64,000 bases of DNA from Anthonomus grandis grandis (GCF_022605725.1 NC_065548.1:14107644-14171643); one strand, 5' to 3'. Shown: positions 11,265 to 22,740, counted from the first letter of the stretch. Program-made: numbers and translations. The notes: generated by a model from the letters alone, not told the origin.

Positions 11265-12160
11265 TCCAATGGATGTCCTATATTGGTCCAACTAGCTCGA
11301 AATGTCAATGGATTAATTATGGACATCCTCTGGATGATAATTTTGTACAAGCCAATGGATCTTAAATTATCTTTATCCAAAAAAGTTTCATTGGCCTTCC
11401 AAAAGATGTTTGAAAAAGAAAAAGAGAAGCTATTGGACGATTTAGGAAATGAATTTTAGGGCTTAAAAAAATTATAAATCATTTGACAAATACTAACGAA
11501 CTAATGAAAAGCCATTGAACTCACATTTTTATAGATCCATCAGACGTTCATCTTTTCTTAAAAAATGTATAGGACATACTATGGATTTAGGAAAATCCCA
11601 AGCCCTTGGACAAACAGAAATGAAAAGTCACTGGACTCCTATTTTTGTAGATTCATTAGACATCCCTTTTTTGTCGAAAACTGTATTTTCATTTTAATGA
11701 ATATTATTGGAAGCCTTATGGATTTGCGAAATTTTTAATCTTATGGCTTTAATAAAACACGACGTTATATCGAAGTAATAGCAAAAGGTCATTGGACAGT
11801 AGACAATTCTAATAAATGTTAACACATAAAATAAACACATTAAATACCGTTTAACACACCTATTTTGCAACTCAAACTTCAGTCATCAGTAAACCTCCAT
11901 CCATTTTTTGTTTCATAGTTATTTGGATATATTCATTGGACTTTCTATTTGACATATTCCTTTGCATCAACAAATTATCTCTCCAGTAGACAACTTTATT
12001 TAAAGGTCTTATGGCCGGCAAAGTTTGTGATATTTATATAAGCCTATGGACATTCAATAATTTTTTTATAGAAATTAAACGGTTATCCATTGGACATTCA
12101 TATTTGAAAAAAAAGAAAACCTTTGGAAGGCTATTGGATAGACTTGGACTGTTTGGGTAC
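11265..12160. repeat. Degenerate array rich in TTGGAC/CTGGAC words
   Basis: The word ATTGGAC or a one-base variant recurs near 11431, 11506, 11626, 11788, 11933, 12088 and 12133. Neighbouring words are shared, for example 'atttttgtagattcat' and 'ttaggaaa'. Spacing is often about 75 or 150 bases. Small plus-strand ORFs at 11515-11697 and 12011-12244 are produced by the repeats and have no recognisable domain. Confidence 0.5.
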
Positions 12161-12411
12161 AGACTTCTGTGTAACTTGGATTTTTCCAATAATCTTATTT
12201 TAAATTATATTGCTATACCAATTATTGATTGTGATAATACTTGATATAATGGTTCTGTTTTGTTCCTTCTAGTGTAGATTAGATTAATTTAATATACTAT
12301 ACAAATATTTTACTTTAATTTTATTGTATATTGGGTTTAATGCCCGTTGGTAAATAAATAAAATGTAAAAATTGTATAATATATCTTTTTAAAACAAAAT
12401 ATAGGAAAGCG

Positions 12412-12436
12412 TCTATCATATCCATTATGGTTATGC
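12412..12436 (-). repeat. Recurring TGCATAAC core, antisense copy
   Basis: The minus strand reads TGCATAACC-ATAATGGATATGA, close to the core found in many places in the window. The bases to its left (TAGGAAAGCGTCTATC) also resemble those at 13740-13750. Confidence 0.6.
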
Positions 12437-12744
12437 AGGAAAATTATAACAATTTTTAACCTATGTTTACTTTAAGTAGAAAAAACTACAAGTTTGGACA
12501 AAAATTTTGAACTTATATTTAGATTGAAAAAATGTTACACGTGTTTCCTTCCTAGAGGCATCAAGAAGAACTTTGAGATGTATGTACACACTACGGATAG
12601 ATTACAGGTACATAACTCTAAAAAAAAAGAAAAGCTACTTAAATAAATATAAAAGAGTATCCATAATCTATCTGCATTAAGTGCGGGTATAATGTTAAAG
12701 TTTCTGTTTTTTAAGAATGTGATTTTCATAATCTGTTGATCAGG

Positions 12745-12772
12745 TCTGATTATGTCTCTGGGCGAAACGCGT
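12745..12772 (+). other. Hammerhead-like hairpin motif, copy 1
   Basis: The order CTGATTA, a short imperfect hairpin, then GGCGAAACGCGT is seen. In type I hammerhead ribozymes the conserved core is CUGANGA, stem II, then GAAA. Here the seventh-to-eighth position is changed (TTA for TGA) and the stem is poor, so this copy is probably decayed. No convincing cleavage triplet with a matching stem I was found. Confidence 0.35.
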
Positions 12773-13029
12773 GTAAAGTTCGAGACTTTTGACCAATCTT
12801 GTAGTCGGAGGAAAATGGACGACTACTTTCAATTACTTTAAGTAGGTTTCTAAAGTAAAAGCTTAACAAGTTATTATAGTAATGTAGTAAGGATCATGCC
12901 AACCAGGAAATTTTCACCACATATTCCAGTAAAAAATGTTGCATAACCACGACAATTTAGAAAACGTAAGAATGTTTAAAATTCCCATCATAAATTCCAA
13001 AAAAACAAGTTATGTAGGTAACCAAAATA

Positions 13030-13460
13030 CCTGTCTACTTGGATTTCATCCACATATCTCCCGGCTATAAATCGGCGATAAATTCTTGGCAACGCTCGGG
13101 CATCGCAAAATGTTTCTTTTTATCTCTCGTCAAGGTTTTATTTGTATTTTTTCTTTTATTTTATTTTTTAATGCGGGTCGAGCAGGCGGACGTCAGACGT
13201 CGGCTATTGTATTGTTGTTGTCTGCTACGACCCGAGAGAGAGAGAGCGAGAGATTTATTTATTCGTTCGTAATGAATTGGGCCGATATGGAACAAACATT
13301 TTAACGAATTCAGACTGGAGGCGGTGACGCAAATGACATTTATATTTTCGTTATTTATAGTTTCGCTTATTCGGAGTTATCTCGGTGCGATCGTTTGTTG
13401 ACCTTCTTGTCTTGTTTCACAATCAATTGGGTTGTCTTACAACAATGCTGTTTTTCATTA
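13030..13460. other. Non-coding island with a GA run
   Basis: The text is markedly less AT-rich, with GCAACGCTCGGGCATCGC, two GACGTC-type words near 13188-13202 and a (GA)n stretch at about 13230-13252. Two overlapping ORFs (13039-13272 and 13086-13304) have no recognisable domain and look like chance readings. The GA run could bind a GAGA-type factor, but that is inference only. Confidence 0.4.
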
Positions 13461-13747
13461 TTGATGGTTTAAATGATTTATCGCGGTCATGCATGATTAG
13501 ATGTCGATGCAATAGCCATGAATGTTGGTCATGCATTGTCTGATTTTTTTTACGTCTCTTGTTTATTATTAGAATGATCAAATTGATACATGGACTTCAA
13601 TGTATTATTACATTAATAACCATTAAATATGTTGAGATTTGATCTCTGATCTCGAATCATTTCCGTTGTGTTCTGTTTATTCATTTGTGAGATAATAAAA
13701 CGGTTTTTCTATACATAATACAAATAAATAAAATACAATAAGATGTC

Positions 13748-13772
13748 TATCGCAACCATTAAAGTTATGCGA
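13748..13772 (-). repeat. Recurring TGCATAAC core, antisense copy next to a hairpin motif
   Basis: The minus strand reads CGCATAACTTTAATGGTTGCGA. It lies about 50 bases from the hammerhead-like hairpin at 13821-13847 and in the same strand sense as it. Confidence 0.6.
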
Positions 13773-13820
13773 CAAAGAGAAAATTGAAGTCTCGTTAATG
13801 CAGCGTCTATTTATTGGGTT

Positions 13821-13847
13821 ACGCGTTTCGCCTTATGGCATCATCAG
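13821..13847 (-). other. Hammerhead-like hairpin motif, copy 2 (best core)
   Basis: The minus strand reads CTGATGA, T, GCC-ATAA-GGC, GAAACGCGT. CTGATGA and GAAAC are exact matches to the conserved strands of a hammerhead core. The GCC/GGC stem fits stem II except for one extra unpaired T after CTGATGA. ACGCGTA could make a minimal stem III with a GTA cleavage triplet, but stem I pairing is only two bases. It is therefore either a degraded ribozyme or an unrelated conserved hairpin. Confidence 0.45.
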
Positions 13848-14264
13848 ACTTACATTAAAAACAAGTAGTTATGGTAAAGCCCTAATTTACATAAAAAACA
13901 TACCTCATTTAAGTACAACAATGACACACATCAAAATCCACTAGTGGTACCATATAGTTAAAATAAAAATACTATCTACACCATCGTGTATCGTCATTGG
14001 CTAAGATATGAACCTTAAAACACAGAATATTACTAAAAACCGGTACCTTGACTAGTTTTACTTTAAGAAGCAAATTTTTTAAAACTGAATGGTCATCGAA
14101 CCACGGGACCTTCGGATCCAAACTTCAAAGCACCAATCTTGTCGCTAAACCGGGTTGTAAAGGACATTGAAGTAACATATTCATTTATAGTTTATAGTCT
14201 TATCATTTCATTTATCCATATATTAATACTGAGAATACTTTAAAAGTTGACCATTTAATATATA

Positions 14265-16990
14265 TCTTTAGCAACGAGATTTGATCATTTTCAGAGTTTG
14301 CTTTATAGCTCAAAAGTTGATATTATGTGCGTTTCAGAACAAAGGTTTGAAGCGTTTCTTTGTGATATTTTCTATTGTTCTATCATTAATTTTGACGAAG
14401 TACCTGGCCTGGAATTAAAATTTTAAAAAATAATATATTCTTATTGATGTTCTATCCAAAACAAAACAGTTTTAACAACTTGCATAGAACACTTTGATAA
14501 CTTGCTTTCCTATTTTACTTCTCATTATGAAAAAATTTTAGTTCTAGGAGATGTAAATATAATTTTCATAATAATTTATTGCTTGAATATTTTGCTGGTT
14601 ATAATTTTACTCAATGGGTACTGAACCAACTGAACCAACACGCATTCCAAATATCTGTAAAAAAATTATTGATATCATATATTATAACCAACCGTCACCT
14701 GTTGTCGATTGTTCAATACTAGATGCTTGCCTTACATCCGATCATAAAGCTATAAGGTGTGAAATTAACATTAAGATTATAAAACCCTCACCAAAAATAT
14801 TTTTTTATAGAGATTTTTGTTATATCAATAATCCAACATTTGACAGAGATGTTAAAGCTATAAATTTTATTTATTATGTTAACAATATAGAACAAAAAGT
14901 TAAATTTTTAAATAAAAATATTTTAAATTTATTTAACTTTCATGCACCGCTAATTTTAATAAAAATATCAGAACTATTTGCACCCTGGATTACCCCAAAT
15001 ATTAAACTATGTATTTATGAAGGAAACGGATAAAGCGCTAGGTAAAACGTGGGGCAAAATTTAGTTTGTACAAAACAATGAAAAATACTGTTATAAACAG
15101 TATACGAGTTGGAAAGAAATCTTTTTTGGAATCAACTCAGCGTAAAAATGAGAGAAATATAGAAAGAAACATAAAAAATATAGAAATAAACATAAGAAAA
15201 ACTATGGAAAGCAATAAATAATTTACATTTAAAAAATAGAAATATTTGCTTAATTCATAAAGATTTAAAAAATCTAAATGCCATAAATATTTACTTTTCA
15301 GTATATAGTCATTTAAATAATTGTCCTGCAACTGCAATTTATTATAAAAATTCCAAATTTTGCAATAGTTTGTTTCTCATTTAAATTGGCAACAGTGAAT
15401 GAAATTTTAATAATGATAAATGACTTTAAATCAAATGTGTACGGTTGTGATGGTATTTCAGCTGAAATTCAATATTCAGCCCATTTTATTTCAAGTCATA
15501 TTACTCCTCATATCATAAATTGCTGTTTGGAAATTGGGTATTTTCCAGACATATGGAAATATGCTTTGATAAGACGCCGGTCTAAGGTTAGTAAACCTGA
15601 AAATTATTCAGAGCATAGACCTATCTTAAATATTCCAAATTTATCAAAAAAAAAATATTTACATCGGCATAAATAAAATCATTACATCTAAATAATTTCC
15701 AATTGGCCATCTAGTTTTCGCAAGAATCATAGTACTACTTCGGTGTTAGCTAATATAACAGATGATATAATAACTTATATTGAGAAGGGCAATATATTAT
15801 CCTGGTACTGCTGAACTTTTCCAAAGCGTTTGATACCTTGGATCAAAAAAAAATCCTTTTTATTTGTCCAAAATATATACATAAAATACGGCAAGTAATA
15901 CAGAAATAATCTTATCAATTCTTCGAAAAAGGACAAATAAGGAAAGCATTGCGATTATAAAACACCGATACACTCAAAGATGTCGAAATATCTGCGGGAT
16001 GCTACCCGTTAAAAGTATAAATATACTATTTTTAGCAATATAAAAGTGTCTATAATATATTATAATATAAAAATCTTATACTTATATAAATTAAAACCTA
16101 AGTCTACATAAAACCTAAACCTAAACCTAGATTTACAATAAAACAAAATAAAATCCTAAAAACTTTTATATGTATGAACACACGGAGTAATCAGTTCTCT
16201 TAAATTATTTCACTTAAAAAGTAAAAGAAACCGTAGATGCACGCAATTTGTATTGTATTAATTAGAAATCTATAATAGATTTAATCAAAGCAATAACCTG
16301 TGATACACAGATCAATTCAATCACGACGTTATGTGTGGAAAGCTAGAGTACTATGGATTCGATCAGACTGCAGTCATGTTTTTTCAAGCATACATTAAAA
16401 AAAAACAGATGCTGCTGAGGGATAACATGGAGTTTTCACATGATCGTGAAATTACTTCAGGTGTACCCCAAGGTTCAGTCCATGTGCCAATTCTTTTCTT
16501 GGTAAATATTTCTGATATGTTCGATGTTGTAAAAACTTGTAAAATACAAAGCTTTGCGAATGATACACAATTACGGCTGTAAGAAGCTGCAATGGAACTT
16601 AACAATGATCTTAAAGCAATATATAAAAACGCGCAGCAAAATAGCTTAAAACTTAATGCGTCCGTGTTCTGTTATGTGTTTTGGACAAAAAAAGAGATTT
16701 TGCCTTATGTTCGAGAAAAACTTCAATTTTATATTGCTTTAATAGAACTACAATTTACACAGAAAGCAAAAAAATCTAGATCTCTTTTTTTAAAAAAGAC
16801 ATAAAATTTCGTATTTCGTCAGTTCTTAAAAAAGCATATTTCGCATTAAGACCTCTCTATATGAACATAATGCATAATAAATTGTAAGTTCAGAAAAAAG
16901 TCCTATGAATATTTAGTCTTGACATTCTGAACTATTGTAACGTAGTTTATTATCCTTGCCTCGCTAAGTTTACGGCTTATAGTTTGCAAA
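14265..16990 (+). pseudogene. Jockey/CR1-like LINE ORF2 relic, nearly full length
   Basis: Parts appear in the order expected of a Jockey/CR1-group ORF2. Endonuclease: FDHFQSLLYSSKVDIMCVSE near 14282-14340, then EKILVLGDVNI near 14529-14560, and an ORF at 14614-15033 with EPTRIP, ILDACLTSDHKAI and the APWITPNIK linker. Polymerase: ORF 15386-15676 with YGCDGISAE and CLEIGYFPDIWKYALIR, then SFRKNHSTTSVLANITDDI near 15715-15770 and FSKAFDTLD-like text near 15818-15845. After an insertion, ORF 16331-16582 continues with KLEYYGFDQTA, SGVPQGS and SFANDTQL. The C-terminal ISSVLKKAYFALRPLY is near 16815-16862. The catalytic FADD box is FAND, and frames are broken, so it is inactive. Confidence 0.85.
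15846..16319. mobile_element. 474-bp insertion inside the LINE, possible 4-bp target duplication
   Basis: The LINE reading stops at FDTLDH (ending GATCA at 15841-15845) and resumes at ATCACGACGTTATG (16320 on), giving DHDVMCGKLEYYGF when the interval is removed. ATCA is repeated at 15842-15845 and 16320-16323. The insert begins with an A run followed by ATCC on the plus strand. On the minus strand it ends with GGACAAATAAAAAGGATTTTTTTTT, which looks like the 3' end of a 5'-truncated retroelement. No protein is encoded. A CCTAAA triplet-type run lies near 16112-16128. Confidence 0.65.
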
Positions 16991-16999
16991 AATTTTAAA

Positions 17000-17640
17000 A
17001 TATAAAAAAATGCGAAAACCTAAATTTTAAATTGTGATTCAAAAGATTTTAAAAATGAGACAAATTCAAAAATATTTAGAAATTAAAATGTGCATTACAA
17101 CCCAAGTTCCTTTGAAACTCAGGTAAATTATTTTGCCTCAATTGTGTCAACTTTTGATGCAAGAGTGGATATTTTTTCACCCAACCTCCTCAAAGTTTTA
17201 CACCCAAATGACTCAACCTTGTCCCTAAATCTTACGTCTAAAAGGCACAACTCTAAAAAAGATATCACAGAGGTTAGAGATAAATAGAGAAACTTAATCT
17301 TCGAACTAACAGCATTTAAGTTTTTATAATGGCTTTTTATTTATTTTTTTGATCCAAATGGTCTGAGCTTTCTTCACTGTCGTAGTAGAAGCTCTAGCAT
17401 GTGATTTGCACTTAAAAGTGTATACTTTGGAACTAGCTGAAATAGTAAGCAATGCTGAAGAAATCAAATGTTCATCAGTAAACTCTTCCATGCAATTAGG
17501 TTCTTTCTGTATGTTTGGATATGTGAAGCCTGACTGGAAGTACATTCAAAATATTCATTAAAGGGTGGCGAAAACGCGTAACAAATAGAAGCTGCATTTT
17601 TTAGAATGTGTAATTATGCGAGAAAACAATACTTAATTTA
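17000..17640. other. AT-rich spacer with small ORFs, nothing recognised
   Basis: Short ORFs at 17090-17287 (plus) and 17324-17545 (minus) have no domain that I recognise. The first may be the eroded tail of the LINE on its left. GGCGAAAACGCGTAAC at about 17567-17582 resembles the 3' half of the hammerhead-like motifs but lacks the CTGANGA strand. Confidence 0.35.
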
Positions 17641-17649
17641 AAAAAAAAC

Positions 17650-18160
17650 AAATTTATTTTATTTTCAGTAGCATTCCAATGGAATCTTCCGTAGTCGTAG
17701 GTCCCAAAGACAATTTCACAAAAATTCAACAACGATTCCTAATACCCAAATAAACGTTCATTAATATGACCAAATACATCTTTATTAACGTCGAGTATCA
17801 GCCGGACATCCTGCCCACGAAACTCAATTAAAATCAGCAACGCGTACCAACAAAGAGTCAATAAATCAGTTGCGTAACAACATTATAAGTGGATGTTGTA
17901 TTGAAGAACCAGTCCTCTTCTTCTCTCGTCGGTTGATTCTCTTTCACCGTGACTTTCAAATAACCTCTGCGAATCGACTCGAGGCACCATCGGCACCGAC
18001 CTAACGGTACGACCGGTGCTACTTCGTATACAAATAATTTAAAAAAAAAAACGAAATTTATACCCGACACGCATAAACACGATACATTATTCATTTTCGT
18101 ATCTATTACGCGCGGAGCTGCCTATGGAACGCCATATGGTAATCAAGATGGAATATTCTC
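17650..18160. other. Non-coding island with an unassigned minus-strand ORF (17858-18094)
   Basis: The text is less AT-rich, especially 17860-18030. The 78-codon minus-strand ORF carries EVAPVVPLGRCRWCLESIRR and TREEEDWFF segments. I do not recognise it, and it has no neighbouring exon or transposon domain. It could be an exon of a host gene on the minus strand or a chance reading in conserved DNA. I cannot choose. Confidence 0.3.
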
Positions 18161-18649
18161 ATTTAGACTTATTTTTTATTAGCGTCTTAATTATCTGAAC
18201 GTTGATGACAACGTAACGAAAAACACTTTATTTTTTCTAAAAATGAGTTTCTCAGGTTGTCGAGTGAATTAGTTCAACTTTAGGGCTTAATGCTTGTGTG
18301 GCATTTAAGTGTAGATTGTTTTAAGCCAACAGATCAGAAGACCAAATACGTATCTAACCTACTAAATTTCTCAAGTCCAACAAGTATAGCGACGACAACA
18401 CCGGATTGTCCATTGATTATATGGCAACAAAATATTAAAAACCGTTTTGTTATATATACTCTGAACCACATCTATCTAACCATCTACTACAAGGGCTAAA
18501 AATATGCATCGAACCCACTGAACCTGAGAATGAAGCCGTAACTATCAAAGAAATAAAGCCATTAATTGAGAAAAATCTTAAATAAATAAGGTTAAAACTT
18601 CGCTTTGAAAGTTAGTACAATATTGAGTCTGCCTATGACCTTTCAATAT

Positions 18650-20350
18650 CAAAAAGGATCCTTGGCATAGTAGCGAATTAATGATCGCTTTAGAAAGGCT
18701 TATTTATGAGTGCATGTTAACTGGCAGCACGCGATATAAAATTATACAAGACAAATATAAAAAACTAGTAAAATTGTCAAACATAAATTATAATGCGGAA
18801 AAAGTCTTTAAATCCAAAAACACAGTGAAACAGGTTTAGAGTAGAGTTAATGATGAAATCGGCAAAAAAAAATTTTGAAGCCAGTTGATCTGTCCATTAA
18901 TCGAAATGAAGTATCTGACCAACAAAAACTGGCAGATACATTTGGATGCTACTTCTCAACAGTAGTTCAAACCTAAATTAAAAGTCACTTTGCTAACAAT
19001 TTGCTACCGACCTCAACCACATGCTCGTTCCAATCTTAATCCATATTCGTGGATCAAACTAATAGAGGTGAAGTATTAGGAATAATAGAGAATCTTAAAA
19101 ATAAGACATCTATTAGCACTGACTTCATATCAATGAAGGTCATTAAAAGCGTGGTAAATGAAATGGCTGAACTGCTGGCAACTATTGTTGAAAACTACAG
19201 GTCAACATCAATTTTCAGCTTATTCTTTCAAGATTGTTGAAAAAGTGCTCTAAACTAAAACTTTTCACTAAGTATAGCCTTTCTATAGGAAAATCTATTG
19301 AATCAGTAGCCGTTGAGCTTGTAAACTTTATAAGGGAGAAATTTAAGGCTAGACAAATTGTTGCTGGTATATTTTTTGACCGTCCAGGGCGTTTGATACC
19401 CTGAATCCGACATTGCTTGAAGCCAAACTACATCATTTGGGAACTAAGGAAAATTGTTTACCGATTTTACGAAAGGAAAATGCTGGTAAACCTAAATGGA
19501 GTTCAATGTGGTAATGTCAATATAGGTTTTCCGCAAGGATCCATACTTACACCACTATTATTCCTACTAATCCTAATGACTTAGCTGGTATAACCTTAAA
19601 GTTTGCCGATAATATTTTAGTGGGAATACCTGCCAGTGATGACGAGACTCAAACTTAATGCAGTATGTGAAAATATTGGTTCTTAACTAACCAACTCATC
19701 CTAAATGAAAAAAAGACAAATGTTTAAATACATTTCTACGAGAATGTTTCTAAGACTAATCTAATAAATGCTCTAACATGGAAAAGTTCTGAGGCACATA
19801 TGCGGATAGTAAGACAAATTGGAACGCACAGCTAAACCACATTTGCTCAGAATTGGAGAAAGCGTGCTATGCCATTTTAAAATTTAAAAAGATGGTGTAC
19901 TTTCTATTTTACTTCATGTTTACTATGAGATGGCATATCACTACTACCTACCTTACAACAGGATGGTATGGGAATAAGCCTTCAACATAGATAGAGTATT
20001 TGTATCTCAAAAAATAATCATTTGACTGCTGTATGGTGTTAAATAACAAGAATTCTGTCTTGAAGTTTTCAAGGAACATAAATGATGTTGACATTTAAAA
20101 ATACGAACAAGTGCTGGCTCTAGGTATTTAAAAACACACTAAGAATTCACTAAGTTCACTAAGAATAACGAACTGCACAATAGTACAATAAATTTCAATG
20201 TCCTTGTTTTGCTAAGACATAAAACTTGACACTATGAAAAGTCTTCCTACTATGCCTGTATCAAAATATACAACCAACGATGATCAGAGAACTTAAATTG
20301 TTTAACCACTTTAAGAGCAAACTTAAAATGTTTGGTAACGGAAAATAAAG
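18650..20350 (+). pseudogene. Jockey/CR1-like LINE relic
   Basis: The linker reads DPWHSSELMIALERLIYECM near 18659-18718 and continues through KYKKLVKLSNINYNAEKVF and VSDQQKLADTFGCYFSTVV to about 18970. The polymerase follows: ORF 19049-19240 with NLKNKTSISTDFISMKVIKS, ELVNFIREKFKARQIVAGIF near 19315-19375, RAFDTLNPTLLEAKLHHLG near 19388-19442, IGFPQGSILTPLLFLL near 19520-19567 and LKFADNILVG near 19595-19625. C-terminal fragments reach about 20340. The catalytic FADD reads FADN. Endonuclease sequence upstream (18290-18600) is barely recognisable. Frames change many times, so it is dead. Confidence 0.8.
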
Positions 20351-20579
20351 TTATTTTATATTTTCAACCTGCCAAAAATTTTTGTTCGTTAGTATTTGTA
20401 TACTGTTAAGGTAGTATTAATAATTTTATTAATTTTAGTCTATTCATATTTTAGTATTTAACTCTAAATATCTGGGTAACACCTACTCGAAATTAAGTCT
20501 TTTAAACCAGAGTACCTTAAAAGACTTAAAGTCACTAGGTGGAGATTGGTTTCTCCAAGGATATTGGCCTCTGGCACTC

Positions 20580-22740
20580 TTGGTAATTTTTGATTGGGTG
20601 CGATGGCTCAGTCCCCCTTCAATTACACGTGTGTTTATTTACTCCTGGATGTATGCCTCTTCCAAATCTTTGTTGTTCCTCTATCCCTAGCAGTCCGAAT
20701 TCAACTCATCCCTGCAACATTCTGGATATCGTCTCGCCATCCTCTACGGGGTCTACGGATGCTTAGTTTGGTCTCTCTTGCGCACCAAATGAATATCCTA
20801 TATATAAAGATGGGCATGTGGTCATCCTGCCTTGCTATATGACCAGCCCATCTCCATTATAGGTGTAGCACACCTATAATGGAGGTTATCACTATCTATC
20901 ACTGTAGTTCTTGTACGAATGTCCTGGTTGCTAACTGTATCCCTCAAAGTGATTCCTATCATAGCCCTCTCCATTATTCATTGGGTGGTTTGCAGCCTTT
21001 TGACCAATTTGCGGGGGTAATTGCCATTGTCTCGAGTCCATATATGACCACCGGCATCATATAGGAGTCAAACACGAGATTAAAGGATAGTTCAAGAGAT
21101 TTAAGGACAAATCCTAGTTTGCCAAAAGCGACCAGGAGCGGCATACTCAGATTTTCTTTGCCAAGCTGAATTTCGTGGCCTAAGTAAAGATATTTTGAGA
21201 CAACTTCTAGGGATTGGTCGACATCAGTTACCTGAATATCTTCTGTATCTAATCCTTACGTTGTCTAGGAATTCCAGAATTGCCCAAGTTTTGACAGAGT
21301 CAAAAGCCTTCTGGTAATCGACGAAAGATGAATATGGAGTATTGTATTATAATCTGTGCCTTTTTTATAAAAGTACAAAGTGTCTGTAGGTGGTCGATAG
21401 TGCTAAATCACCTATGGAAACCCCCTTGTGCCACTGGTTGGTATGAGTCCTTCTTGTTCGATAACCAGTTGGTTATGATTTTTGTAAGCAGTTTATATAA
21501 GGTGATAGGTCGATAATTATCTATGTTGTTTCTGTATCCTTTTTTGAATAACAATATTTGCTACTTAGTTGAGATTTTTCCTTCTGCTAAACATAACAAA
21601 CCTTTATACTTTTATTCTCTTAGATTGTATTCTTAATTAACTCATTGTTATGGTTTCTTAAATCTTTTTGGATGTTCCTATTTATTTCTTTGTCAAGATT
21701 CTTATATCTTTGGTTTTCTCGATTTATTTATTTCCTTGATTTTATTAGATTTTTTGTGTGTTGCTCAAATGTTGCTTAAATTCCCCCTTTGCTTAAAGCA
21801 TATACTTCTTGTTAAATTTAATTAAATACTATTTAAAATATTATTGCAACGTTCTACTAGTTCTAGTATGTGCGTTGGTGGTTTACTTAGCTTAAATGTA
21901 AAATACATTGAAAAGTAGCTTGTTCCGACTCAAAGCTTCCACTGTTGAGTATTTTTGTTGCTGCACTAGTTCTTTCGAATCTTGTATTTATTTTTATGGT
22001 TGCTACGACTATACATACGGTGGTCAAATCGATTAAACATTGTAACATTATGGAATATATCCTGTCTATTATATGTCAGGATATAATCAATTTTATTCTT
22101 AACTTTACCGCATGCGCTTCTCCAATTCCAACTTCTTTATAGAAACTTGTAAAAAAAAGGAATTCACGTAATATAAGTTTTCATTTCTACAGTAGTTTAC
22201 TAGCACATCTCTTTCGTTTCTATGACTAAGGTCAAACTTACCCACACTTCAGATCTTCTTACTGGTGTTTTGGCCGATCTTAGCATTAAAATCTCCCATA
22301 ATTATAACATACTTGGCTTTCTCACTATTTTTTAATTCTTTATACTGTTCGATATCTTCAACATTAGAGGTACTAGGTGGGCCATACACCTGCACTATGT
22401 TTAAACTGTTGTTGACTTTCAACATGATGTACATAACTCGGGGTGAAATGGATCGCATGTTTGTTAATCGGGTTGTTAGGCGTCTGTTTATTATTAAAGC
22501 ATTATCCCCTACTTGATGGTTTTTTTCTAAATTGTTCTGATATAATAAGTATCCAAATTTGACGGTGGTAGTTAATTCTCCCTTAAGTCTAGTTTCACTA
22601 AGACCTAGGACATCCCAGTTTATGCATTGCAATTCTTGTTCCAGTCATTCCATAGGTTCTTGGACCATTAGCGTTCGGACATTATAAGTAGCAATCATGA
22701 GTTTCTTTTTGAAAATATGTGTTGGTTGTTGGGTATCTTT
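20580..22740 (-). pseudogene. RTE-type LINE relic (endonuclease plus reverse transcriptase)
   Basis: Reading on the minus strand, MIATYNVRTLMVQEP opens near 22695. The endonuclease continues in an ORF at 22632-22249 with QCINWDVLGLSETRLKGE and VIIMGDFNAKIG. After a missing section, NNIDNYRPITLYKLLTKIIT lies near 21525-21465, DHLQTL near 21385 and FVDYQKAFDSV near 21325-21295. The C-terminal part MRWAGHIARQDD lies near 20845-20810, followed by RRPRRGWRDDIQNVAG near 20755-20708. This is the order of an RTE-type protein. It is about 2.2 kb where the family usually has about 3 kb, so an internal deletion is likely. It is broken by frameshifts. Confidence 0.85.
20852..20884. repeat. Perfect 15-base-arm hairpin, 3-base loop, inside the RTE relic
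   Basis: CTCCATTATAGGTGT at 20852-20866 is followed by AGC and the exact reverse complement at 20870-20884. It lies where the RTE protein would read the residues before MRWAGHIAR, so the inverted copy disrupts or replaces coding sequence. A template-switch event during replication would explain it. Confidence 0.85.

Noticed and set aside
13039..13304. Two overlapping ORFs as a host gene
   Set aside because: They overlap in different frames, start in low-complexity T-rich sequence and show no domain.
16110..16130. CCTAAACCTAAACCTA as a telomere-like repeat
   Set aside because: Only about three imperfect units lie inside a retroelement-like insertion, and the common insect telomere unit is TTAGG.
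17567..17582. GGCGAAAACGCGTAAC as a fifth hammerhead-like motif
   Set aside because: It resembles the 3' half of the motif, but no CTGANGA strand lies upstream and GAAAA has an extra A.
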